From positions 1-37,591 of the forward strand of contig SXLG01000143.1 of NCBI GenBank assembly GCA_005777805.1: 37,591 bases of DNA. Reading direction: 5' to 3'. Position 1 is the first letter of the stretch, and each line of letters starts with the position of its first letter. The notes beneath the pieces were generated by a model that was not told the DNA's origin, made no database searches, and was given only the letters and a program-made list of their open reading frames with translations. Position numbers and translations under genes: made by a program. Origin of the DNA: Pseudomonadota bacterium. Its GTDB lineage: Bacteria; Desulfobacterota; Binatia; UBA12015. Shown here piece by piece: positions 21,942-29,789 of this stretch.

Positions 21942-23309
21942 TTAGCCGTGCCGGCGCACGCCTGCCAGATGCCGCCCGCGCGTGAGCACCCACGCCGCGA
22001 GCAGCGCTCCGGCGCTGCCCCACCCCAGCGCGCGCAGCGTCGCTGACCAAGGCCAGGCACGCGGACGTTCAATCCCCGGCGGCACTTCGCGCGCGGCCCG
22101 CCAGGGCCACTCGACCATTTCCGCCGCGACGCGCGCCGTCGTGACATCGACGCGCCGCGCGATGCCGTCGAGCACATGGTCGAAACTGCGTCCCGGCACG
22201 ACCTGGGCGAGATCTTCGAGCGGCAATCCGTCGCGGTTCGCCAGTCCGCGTGCCGCCGCCAGCGCCGCGCCATCATCATCACCGGCCGCCACCACCAGCT
22301 CGTCAAGGCCCGCGGCTTCGCCAAGCACGCCTCGCGCCCGCAGTCGCAGTCCGTGGCGGGAGACCAGCCAGCCCGGCGCCAACGACAGCGTCCGGGGCAC
22401 GGCCCGGAACGAGCGCGGATGGAGGTCGAGTAAGGCGGCGAGCTGCAGCTCGTCCACTCCCGCCGGCACGACTACGCCGACCTGCGCCGGGCGCCCGCCA
22501 AAACCGGCACCGAGCAGGAGCACGCCGATCTCGGCGAAATCGAGTTCGGGGGATTCGACACCCTGGCCATGCTCGATCAGACCGAGCGAGTTCACGGCCC
22601 GCCGCGCCGCCGCGGTCCCGGCGAGCTGCGCCACCACCGCGAGCGTCGCATCGAGCGCCGCCGTCACGCCCGCCGAACTCGAGACCCGCTCTCCCGTGAT
22701 GAAGCGCGCCCCGGAGCGCCAGGCCACACCGGGATGCTTCTTCGCGAGGGAGTCAAGCGCAAAGAAATGAGTCGTTGCCGGCAAACCCTCGAAGAGGCCA
22801 GCCGCGGCTACCGTGCGCGCCCCCTCGCAGACCGAGAGCACGTGCGCGCCCGCTCCGGCGAGCGCCCGCAGGCCCGCGAGGATGTCCGGATTCGAGGCAT
22901 CGAGGAACAGCGGCACGACCACCAACGCGACCCGCCGCTGGCGCAGCAGGGGATCGTTGAGCGCGATGTCCGGCAGGAGATCGATGCCGCCGGTCAGGGG
23001 CACGGCAATGCGCGACGGCGCGACGATGCGGACCTCGAAGGCACCCGACGCGGCCAGTACCGCCGCTGGGGCCACGAGATCGGTGATCTCGGTGCCCGCC
23101 GAACTCGCGAGCACCAGTGCTACCGGGCGCTCCACAGCGGAGACGGCCTGCGGGGCCGGCTCGGGCAGCGCGCCGGTCTCTGCACTGGGTGCTGTGGGCA
23201 GGGCCATCATGCGCGACATCGCCCCGAACGCGCCCCAGCCCGCCACCACCAATACCGTCATGACGAACGCGAGCGTGATCAAAACAGAAGTGGTGAGGCG
23301 TCCTCTCAC
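21942..23309 (-). CDS. Membrane-anchored tandem DJ-1/PfpI-like protein
   Basis: A 455-residue protein. An N-terminal membrane helix (LITLAFVMTVLVVAGWGAFG) is followed by a DJ-1/PfpI (GATase1-like) domain at about 60-240, with the nucleophile elbow VLSVCEGARTVAAAGLFEG (Cys near residue 161) and ATTHFFALDSL, FITGERVSSSAGVTAALD. This matches the N-terminal domain of GlxA-type proteins. A second, weaker copy at about 255-370 (QVGVVVPAGVDELQLAALLD, GLRLRARGVLGE, LDELVVAAGDDD) lacks an elbow Cys. A C-terminal helix (ALGWGSAGALLAAWVL) and a short basic tail end the protein. No AraC DNA-binding domain is present. The GTG start overlaps the RNase R stop as GTGA. The two domains probably face the periplasm between the helices. 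Function unknown; possible ligand sensing or glyoxalase/deglycase-like chemistry. Confidence 0.72.
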   Translation of the reverse strand: MRGRLTTSVLITLAFVMTVLVVAGWGAFGAMSRMMALPTAPSAETGALPEPAPQAVSAVERPVALVLASSAGTEITDLVAPAAVLAASGAFEVRIVAPSRIAVPLTGGIDLLPDIALNDPLLRQRRVALVVVPLFLDASNPDILAGLRALAGAGAHVLSVCEGARTVAAAGLFEGLPATTHFFALDSLAKKHPGVAWRSGARFITGERVSSSAGVTAALDATLAVVAQLAGTAAARRAVNSLGLIEHGQGVESPELDFAEIGVLLLGAGFGGRPAQVGVVVPAGVDELQLAALLDLHPRSFRAVPRTLSLAPGWLVSRHGLRLRARGVLGEAAGLDELVVAAGDDDGAALAAARGLANRDGLPLEDLAQVVPGRSFDHVLDGIARRVDVTTARVAAEMVEWPWRAAREVPPGIERPRAWPWSATLRALGWGSAGALLAAWVLTRGRHLAGVRRHG

Positions 23310-26128
23310 GAATCCCCCTCGGAGCCAGGACCGTCGGGGTGGATCTGGCGACGGCCCGCGTGCGCCGGGCCAGCGCTCGCCGATTTGCCGCGGCCACCCG
23401 CCTTGGGCTCGCGCGGCAACTCGCCTGCCAGCTCAAAGGTAATCCGCCGCTGCGCCAGCGAGATCCGGGTCGCCTCGACCACGAGCCGGTCGCCGAGCCG
23501 GATCCGGCGCCGGGACCCCGATTGAACAAGCGCACCGGAGCGCGCGTCGAGTGTCCAGGTGCCGCCCAGCGTGTCGGCCGGCAGGAGGCCCTCGATCGGC
23601 GCGCTCTCGAGTTCGACGAACAGGCCGAACTTCTCGACCCCGACCACCGCCGCCGGCTCGGCCTCGTAGAGATGCTTCAGCATAAATTCGGCCTTCTTCA
23701 AATCGACCATGGCGCGCTCGGCTTCCATCGCCCGCCGCTCGGCGGTCGAACTGCGCTGGGCCTCCTCGACGAGCAGGCCGGCCCGCGCCTGCGCTTGCCC
23801 TGCGCGCTGCGCGAAGATCGAGTGGAGCTGACGGTGCACGAGCAGATCGGGGTAGCGCCGGATCGGTGACGTGAAATGGCAGTAGGTTTCGAAGGCGAGT
23901 CCGAAATGGCCCTGGTTCTCGGTCGAGTAGCGCGCCTGCTTGAGGGCGCGAAGCACGCGCCGCGACAAAATTCGCGCAAGGCGATGGCTTGCGAGCACCT
24001 CGAGCGCACGCGCCACATCGCGCGGCCGTACCCGGTCGTGGCGGGTCTCGATCCGCGCCCCGGCAACCGCGAGTACGCTATTTACGGTCTCGATGTCGGC
24101 CGGATCGGGCTCTTCGTGGATACGATAGGGCAAAGGCAGACCCTGGCCCTCGATGAAGCTCGCCACGGCACGGTTGGCCTCGAGCATCAGCTCCTCGATC
24201 ATGCGGTGGGCGTCGTTGCGTGAGGCCAGCCGCACGCCGACGATGCGGCCCTCCTCGGAGAGGTCAAGGAGCGCTTCGGGCAAATCGAGATCGAGCGCTC
24301 CCGCCCGGAGCCGCCGGGCGAGCAGCTTCTGCATGAGGACACGCGTCTCGCGCAACATCGGCACGATCGCCCCGAGCCGCTCGCGCAAGGCGGCATGGGA
24401 CTCGACGTCGGTTTCGGCAATGAGGGCAGCGACCTGCTCGTAGCTGAGGCGCGCCCGGCTGCGGATCACGCCGGCATAGAAGCGCTGCGCGTGGCGGACG
24501 CCGTCGCGCGTGTAGTCCATCTCGGCCACCAGCACGAGCCTGTCGTGGTCGGGAACGAGCGAGCAGGCGTGCGCCGAGAGCGCCTCGGGCAGCATCGGCA
24601 CGGCGCGGTCGGGAAAGTAGACGCTGGTCGCCCGCGCGGCGGCCTCGCGATCGAGCGCGCCACCTTCCTCGACGTAGTGCGAGACGTCGGCGATCGCGAC
24701 CCAGACCCGAGTGCCGCCGTCGCCCTGCTGCTCGAGGCAAACCGCATCGTCGTGATCGCGCGCCGTCTCGGGATCGATGGTGACGAAGGCTCGCTCGCGC
24801 AGATCGACCCGGCCAGCGAGATCCTCGCGGGTCGGCTCGCGCGCCACTCGCGTCGCCTCGCGCTCGGCTTCGGGCGCGAGCGCCACCGCAATCCCGTACT
24901 CGCTGGTGATCAGCTCGAATTGGGTGTCGGGATCGTCGAGTCCCGCCAGCAGACGCTCGACCCGGCCGCGCACCCCGCGCCGGGCCTCGGCCCAGGAGGT
25001 GATGCGTGCCAACGCGCGCCGTCCCGCTGCGGTCTTGTCCAGCAAGAGTCCGCCGATTTCGAGCGCGCCGGGCAGCACCGGCCCGGCGACCGGGGAAGAT
25101 TCTCCGGTTTCGTCGACCTCTCCCGGCACGGGGCCACGGGCGGGAGGGGCCGGGCGTGGCGTGCTCCTGGTCTCGTCGACCGCGCCCCGCCTGTGGCCGC
25201 GAGTTTGTGCCTGAGCGGAGACAGGTGGCCCAGAATCTTCGCGCGAAATCTGGCGCGGGAGTGTCGCGGCCGCTCTGGGCAGGTCACCGCCGCTCGCAAT
25301 CTCGATCGGTGGCAGTCGTTCGTCGTCAGGGAAGAGCGCCCACCGCGTTGCCCCGGCCCGCCCTCCCGGACTTGCCTGGAGCACACCCACCACCGTCTGG
25401 TGCACGCGCTCGAGAATCTCCACCACGACGCCCCGCGCCCGCTGCCCCGGGCGGCGGCGTGCCTCGAGCGCGACCCGCACGCGATCTCCCGGCCAGGCGG
25501 TGCCCTCGTCGCCCGTGTCGATCCGGACATCACCCGTCTGGCCGCTCGGCTTCGTGTCGAGCACAACAAAAGTATGGCCGCTGCGGGTACGGCGCAAAAC
25601 CCCGGCAAGCCCCCGGGGCTCTCGCCCGGCACGCGGCGGCCCTGCCTCGGCCCGTGTCCCGCGCCCCGCCGATGCGCGGGCTCTGCCCGGGCTTGTCTGC
25701 GCCCGGCTCGCAGCGCCCCGGGCTCCGCCAGCTTCAGCCTCGGCGGGGCGGCTCGCCGCGCTGAGCCGCGCCGGATGGCGCCAGCGCGTTCGGCCGACGC
25801 GCTCGACACGGCCGGCCGTCACAAGATCACGCAGCGTCCGCTCGAATTCTCGTTTATCGAAATGCAGGAGACCGATCTGACGCGCGAGTTTGGGGACGGT
25901 GAGGGCGCGCGGGGACTCGGCCGCGAGCTTCGAGATCAGGAGTTCGGGATCCGGGGACTCGCGATGGCCAGCCACCCGCGTGGCATCGGCTGTGGACAGC
26001 GCCGCGTCAAGGGCACGGCCGATCCCGACAGCACCCGGACCCGTGGGCTTGGCGCAGATACCGCTAGAGGTCTGGAGCCTAAGCACTTCCACCTGCTCCG
26101 CCTCGGTCAGTCGCTTCCCTTGTCGCAT
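23306..26128 (-). CDS. rnr: Ribonuclease R (RNase II family)
   Basis: A 940-residue 3'-5' exoribonuclease that degrades structured RNA. A winged-helix domain lies at about 60-115 (LTVPKLARQIGLLHFDKREF), cold-shock domains at about 165-280 and 357-440, the RNB catalytic domain from about 440, with FVTIDPETARDHDDAVCLEQ (all four metal-binding Asp positions kept), VWVAIADVSHYV and HFTSPIRRYPDLLVHRQLHS, and a C-terminal S1 domain (GVEKFGLFVELESAPIEGLL). E. coli RNase R has 813 residues; the extra length is mostly a Pro/Arg/Glu-rich insert at about 280-356 between the two cold-shock domains and a basic linker at about 118-165. AGGAGG stands 7 nt before the ATG, fixing the start. It is the first gene of the rnr - DJ-1-like - SDR unit. 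Confidence 0.95.
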   Translation of the reverse strand: MRQGKRLTEAEQVEVLRLQTSSGICAKPTGPGAVGIGRALDAALSTADATRVAGHRESPDPELLISKLAAESPRALTVPKLARQIGLLHFDKREFERTLRDLVTAGRVERVGRTRWRHPARLSAASRPAEAEAGGARGAASRAQTSPGRARASAGRGTRAEAGPPRAGREPRGLAGVLRRTRSGHTFVVLDTKPSGQTGDVRIDTGDEGTAWPGDRVRVALEARRRPGQRARGVVVEILERVHQTVVGVLQASPGGRAGATRWALFPDDERLPPIEIASGGDLPRAAATLPRQISREDSGPPVSAQAQTRGHRRGAVDETRSTPRPAPPARGPVPGEVDETGESSPVAGPVLPGALEIGGLLLDKTAAGRRALARITSWAEARRGVRGRVERLLAGLDDPDTQFELITSEYGIAVALAPEAEREATRVAREPTREDLAGRVDLRERAFVTIDPETARDHDDAVCLEQQGDGGTRVWVAIADVSHYVEEGGALDREAAARATSVYFPDRAVPMLPEALSAHACSLVPDHDRLVLVAEMDYTRDGVRHAQRFYAGVIRSRARLSYEQVAALIAETDVESHAALRERLGAIVPMLRETRVLMQKLLARRLRAGALDLDLPEALLDLSEEGRIVGVRLASRNDAHRMIEELMLEANRAVASFIEGQGLPLPYRIHEEPDPADIETVNSVLAVAGARIETRHDRVRPRDVARALEVLASHRLARILSRRVLRALKQARYSTENQGHFGLAFETYCHFTSPIRRYPDLLVHRQLHSIFAQRAGQAQARAGLLVEEAQRSSTAERRAMEAERAMVDLKKAEFMLKHLYEAEPAAVVGVEKFGLFVELESAPIEGLLPADTLGGTWTLDARSGALVQSGSRRRIRLGDRLVVEATRISLAQRRITFELAGELPREPKAGGRGKSASAGPAHAGRRQIHPDGPGSEGDS

Positions 26129-26145
26129 CCCGGATCCTCCTGATC

Positions 26146-26169
26146 GCGAACGTGTTTCTCACAGTTCGC
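26146..26169. promoter_or_regulatory. Imperfect inverted repeat upstream of rnr
   Basis: GCGAAC-GTG ... CAC-A-GTTCGC: nine pairs with one bulged A around a TTTCT loop, located 18-41 bp upstream of the rnr start and in the divergent spacer to the PQQ-lipoprotein gene. On the rnr mRNA it would be a leader hairpin just before the ribosome site. As DNA it could be an operator serving both genes. Confidence 0.35.
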
Positions 26170-26326
26170 CGAATCCGTTGCGATGACCGCCTGAGACCGC
26201 TGGGGGACATCTGGTGTGTCTGTCAGATTCCGGAATCGCGGTCCTTGCAGCAGGCACGGGCTCCGCGGCATGCTGCTGCCTGAAGAGGAACCGGGCGCCC
26301 CATACGAGGGCACCCCTGGGGGAGCG

Positions 26327-28363
26327 ATGTCATCACAACTCGAAGATACGGATTCAGGAACGCCCCCGGCCCCGCACGCACACCGACCGCAGCCATCGGG
26401 CACGTCGGTCCCGACCCGTGCGCTCGAACGAAGCCGCCTCGGCCGGGGAGTTCGCGTGGCCCTCCTGCTGACAGCACTCGCCAACCTGCTCGCCTGCTCG
26501 AACCTGGCACCCCATGAAGCCCCAGCCCCGACCGAGTGGCGCAGCTATGGGGGCGGCCTCGCCCGAACCTTCTTCAATCCCGCCGAGACCGCCGTGAACC
26601 GGGACACAGCATCTCGCCTCGTGCCGCTGTGGCGCTTCACGACCGGCGGAATCGTCACCGCGCAACCGATGGTGGCGCACGTCGATCTGCCGGGTGCACC
26701 CGCCACCGAGGTCGTCTTCATCTCCTCGTGGGATGGCCACCACTACGCGCTGCGGGCGGCCGATGGTTCGCTCGTGTGGAGTTTTGCCTTCAAGCCGCAC
26801 CCTGGGGCTTCCTATCCCGCAGTCTCGTCGGCGGCGATCGAGGACATCGACGGCCGGCGCGTCGTCTTTGTCAGTGGTGGCATGACGATGTACGCACTCG
26901 ACGCCGCGACCGGCGCAGAAATATGGGCCTTTGACGCCGGCACGGGCTGCACTACCTGCGACTCCGCGGTGGAGCGCAACGAAATTGAATCCTCGCCCGC
27001 GGTGTTCGAGGGGGTCGTCTATTTCGGCATGGACGTGAACGACGGGCGCGGCAAGGGCGGCTTTCTGGCGCTCGATGCCCGGCGTGGCACCTTGCGCTGG
27101 TTCTTCGATCTGGCCTCGGGGACGGTCTGCCACGCCGATCCGGGTGACGAGGTCCGCCGCTTCGACGGCTACCACTCTGCTGCCGAACTCGGCCTGCCGC
27201 CTAATTTTTTAGCGACACGGCGGGGCTGCAACTTCGACCGCACGCCCAATTCGTGCGGCAACATCTGGTCGTCGGCCAGCATCGACCCGAAGCGCCGACT
27301 GCTCTACACGGCGTCGAGCAACTGCGACACCGACAACCGGCCGACCACACCCGAACCGCCGCCACCGATGCCACCCTACGACGAGGCCATCTTCGCGCTG
27401 CGGCTCGACGACGGCGAGCCGGCGTGGCGCTGGCGGGCGCGGGAGGTCGACAACGACGATCTCGGCTATGGCGGCGTGCCGAACCTCTTCGAGATCGAAG
27501 TCGGGGGGGTCAGGCGCGAAGTGGTAGGGGTCGGCAACAAGGACGGCCGCTACGTCGTGCTCGATCGCGACGGGGTGAACGCGTTGAGCGGCGTGATCGA
27601 GCCCTACTGGATCACGCAGACGGTGCCGGGCGGCTCCATCGGCGGCATTCTGCAAAGTGCCGCGGTCAGTGAAGGCCGCGTGATGTTCACCTCGGGCTTC
27701 GGGCTCGAACTCAACGACCCGCAGAAGCCCGCTGCCGTGGCCCTCGACGCGGCGACCGGCCGCATCCTGTGGGCGCTCGACGACGCGCCGCCGAGCTACT
27801 CGCCGACCAGTGCGGTGCCGGGGGTCGTTTTCATGGGCTCGACCTACGGCTCGCTCTTCGCGTACGATTCGGCCACCGGTCAAACTCTGAATCGACTTGC
27901 GGCGGGCGGCCCCCTCGGCTCACCGGCGACCATCGTGGGTGGCCGCGTCTACATCGGCGCCGGCACCGGCGAGCGCGGCGGCAACCCAACACGGATCGCT
28001 TACCTGGTCTCTCTCATCCCAAGTCCGGTGTCGGCCTTCTGCCTCTCGGGTACGGCCGGCTGTCCTGCGGGCGGCTCGTGCGACGACGGCAACGCCTGCA
28101 CCGCCGACTCCCGCGTCGCCGACGCCTGCGTCAATCAACCGCTGCCCGACGACACCACCTGTAAACTCGGGGAGTTCGACGGCCACTGCCGCGCCGGCAA
28201 CTGCCTGCTCGACGCCGCCGTCTGCCCGAGCGTGAGCGACTGCACCCGTCCCGTGGCCGGAGCGGATTCATGTCGCTACGAGGCCGCCCCCGACGGCACC
28301 GTGTGCCACCTCGGCGAGCAGGACGGAACCTGTCTCGAGGGCAACTGCATCCCGGTGGGCTGA
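26327..28363 (+). CDS. PQQ-type beta-propeller lipoprotein with Cys-rich tail
   Basis: From ATG 26327 (GGGGGAG 3-9 nt upstream) the protein has 678 residues. The longer frame from 26216 is unlikely. A basic lead and LLTALANLLAC form a lipoprotein signal with lipobox Cys57. The body is an eight-bladed PQQ-like propeller resembling polyvinyl-alcohol-dehydrogenase/quinoprotein relatives: WRSYGGGLARTFFNPAET, VFISSWDGHHYALRAADGSL, VFVSGGMTMYALDAATGAEI, SSPAVFEGVVYFGMDVNDG, NIWSSASIDPKRRLLYTASS, GGILQSAAVSEGRVMFTSG and GSLFAYDSATGQTLNRL. No CxxCH haem site is present, so it is not the cytochrome form. From about residue 570 a Cys-rich tail (SCDDGNACT, LPDDTTC, DGHCRAGNC, DGTVCHLGEQDG) follows. Probably at the outer membrane or surface; enzymatic activity is unproven. 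Confidence 0.83.
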   Translation: MSSQLEDTDSGTPPAPHAHRPQPSGTSVPTRALERSRLGRGVRVALLLTALANLLACSNLAPHEAPAPTEWRSYGGGLARTFFNPAETAVNRDTASRLVPLWRFTTGGIVTAQPMVAHVDLPGAPATEVVFISSWDGHHYALRAADGSLVWSFAFKPHPGASYPAVSSAAIEDIDGRRVVFVSGGMTMYALDAATGAEIWAFDAGTGCTTCDSAVERNEIESSPAVFEGVVYFGMDVNDGRGKGGFLALDARRGTLRWFFDLASGTVCHADPGDEVRRFDGYHSAAELGLPPNFLATRRGCNFDRTPNSCGNIWSSASIDPKRRLLYTASSNCDTDNRPTTPEPPPPMPPYDEAIFALRLDDGEPAWRWRAREVDNDDLGYGGVPNLFEIEVGGVRREVVGVGNKDGRYVVLDRDGVNALSGVIEPYWITQTVPGGSIGGILQSAAVSEGRVMFTSGFGLELNDPQKPAAVALDAATGRILWALDDAPPSYSPTSAVPGVVFMGSTYGSLFAYDSATGQTLNRLAAGGPLGSPATIVGGRVYIGAGTGERGGNPTRIAYLVSLIPSPVSAFCLSGTAGCPAGGSCDDGNACTADSRVADACVNQPLPDDTTCKLGEFDGHCRAGNCLLDAAVCPSVSDCTRPVAGADSCRYEAAPDGTVCHLGEQDGTCLEGNCIPVG

Positions 28364-28423
28364 GTCTCGTCCGTGCGAACAGGCACTCGACCAGAGTCGG
28401 GAATGCCCGGCCTCACCGGGGAG

Positions 28424-28533
28424 GGCAACGCCTGCCCCGCGTGCGCGCCACCGCTCCCACAAGGTGAGCGCGTATTCGTCCGCTGCCTCTGCAGCGGCAA
28501 CGCCTGCTCTGCGAGCACGCCACCGCTCCCACA
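28424..28533. repeat. 38-bp direct repeat, period 72, with stem-loop between
   Basis: The 38-bp segment at 28424-28461 recurs at 28496-28533 with 34 of 38 bases identical by eye; both begin GGCAACGCCTGC and end GCCACCGCTCCCACA. A perfect 7-bp stem-loop, CCGCTGC-CTCT-GCAGCGG (28480-28497), lies just before the second copy. On the minus strand the units begin TGTGGGAGCGGTGGCG, which recalls bacterial REP elements. Confidence 0.6.
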
Positions 28534-28558
28534 GCCGCCGCGGGACGAACGGCGAGTC

Positions 28559-29593
28559 ATGCCGCACGGCCGCAAGTCCGCATTCGCGGTGGAGGCGTCC
28601 GCAGAGTCACCGCGGTCGCTGAGCCGTCCCGGCCAAACCCGGCCGGTCGGATTCTGCCTTGACCGGCACGAGCGGACCGTGGCGAGCGCCAGCGCACGCT
28701 GGGCGGGCCGCGCGAGCCGATTCCTCCTGGCCGGTGTAGTGGCTCCGCTCTCGCTCAACACAGCCCTCCTCGGCGACGCACCCGGCCTCTTCTGCGCCGC
28801 CACCACCGGCAGGGCGCGCGTCGCCTGCATGCGCGAAGTCGAGACCGGTGCCACCCGGATCGTGGGGGATCCCGAAATCGTGCGCCGGACACCTTTGCCC
28901 GACGGTGGCGCCGAGTGGCCCAACCGGGAGCGGATCAGCGCCGTCGAACGCATCGAGGTCGCGCTCACCATGGAACGGGGCGGCCATCTGCTGCCCAAGC
29001 GTGTCGCCATCATCCGCTTCTCGCACCACCCGCGCGGCGGCGAGAACGAGACCTGTGTCTTCCCGCTCGCGCACTGGCAGTGGTCGAGCGAGAGCAGCCC
29101 GCAACGGTTCGCGGCCGCGCCGCGCGGGATCTGTGGTGCGCGCGCGCTCGACCTGACAGACCTGCTCGAAGCCGATCTCGGCGGCCAAGGGGGCCGCAGC
29201 CCCAGCGCAATTCGCTTTCTCTCGTGCGCCGAGGCCGCCGCGTGGCGGGCCCGGGACGCCGGGCTTCTCGCACGGGCCGGAACGTGGAATCCCGAGCATC
29301 CGTGGGCCAAATTTTTCTTCCTTGACTCGCTCTCCTTCTGGCGCGGCGAGGGCCGGCAGGCGCGAGCCGACTATGCCTGCGCCGTCCGCATCCCCGCCCT
29401 GTCGCTGCGCCGCCTGAAGGCGCTCTCGGCCTCGGGGGACGCCTGGCTCTCGATCTACGACGACGGCCGGCGAATCGAACTGACCACGGTGACGCGCGCC
29501 GGCGTCGAGGCATTGCTCACAGCCCCGATCGAAATCCTCGAGGACGCCGCCCCGCCCACCGCGCCGAGCCCGCGGCTGCGCCCGCACCACTGA
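28559..29593 (+). CDS. Uncharacterised exported protein
   Basis: From ATG 28559 the protein has 344 residues. An in-frame GTG at 28679 would place a cleaner signal peptide at the N-terminus (basic RWAGRASR, then FLLAGVVAPLSLNTALLG) and may be the true start; neither site has a clear ribosome-binding sequence. The mature part has no motif I recognise. Notable segments are FCAATTGRARVACMREVE, RIEVALTMERGGHLLPKRVA, ENETCVFPLAHWQWSSESSP, WNPEHPWAKFFFLDSLSFWR and a repeated 'DGRRIELTTV'-type strand near the end. Cysteines occur in spaced pairs, fitting export. The last eight codons and the stop lie inside a 48-bp repeat. It follows the PQQ lipoprotein on the same strand after 195 bp of repeat DNA. 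Confidence 0.65.
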   Translation: MPHGRKSAFAVEASAESPRSLSRPGQTRPVGFCLDRHERTVASASARWAGRASRFLLAGVVAPLSLNTALLGDAPGLFCAATTGRARVACMREVETGATRIVGDPEIVRRTPLPDGGAEWPNRERISAVERIEVALTMERGGHLLPKRVAIIRFSHHPRGGENETCVFPLAHWQWSSESSPQRFAAAPRGICGARALDLTDLLEADLGGQGGRSPSAIRFLSCAEAAAWRARDAGLLARAGTWNPEHPWAKFFFLDSLSFWRGEGRQARADYACAVRIPALSLRRLKALSASGDAWLSIYDDGRRIELTTVTRAGVEALLTAPIEILEDAAPPTAPSPRLRPHH

Positions 29594-29753
29594 CGTCCGG
29601 CGACAGCCGAACGGGAAGTCGTTCAGTTCGGTGCAGCGGTACACGTCTCTCGCACCTGCACCGCGGGTGCCCGCAGAACGGGGCGATCGTGACCCGTCAC
29701 CACGCGAGCCCGGGGCTGCGCCAGCACCGCTGACGTCCGGCGAGAGCCGAACG
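29566..29753. repeat. 48-bp direct repeat duplicating a gene's 3' end
   Basis: The segment 29566-29613 contains the last codons and the stop of the preceding gene, and recurs at 29706-29753 with 44 of 48 bases identical by eye. Both share CTGACGTCCGGCGA and AGCCGAACG. The distance is 140 bp, twice the roughly 70-bp period seen in other spacers. The rest of the spacer 29594-29789 holds no gene. Confidence 0.65.
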
Positions 29754-29789
29754 CCCTTGCGGGGGGCGCTCCGTCTCGTCGCAGCCCCC

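Noticed and set aside
24395-26143. 582-codon plus-strand frame antisense to rnr
   Set aside because: Exactly opposite the well-conserved RNase R catalytic region; no recognisable domain and no credible start context.
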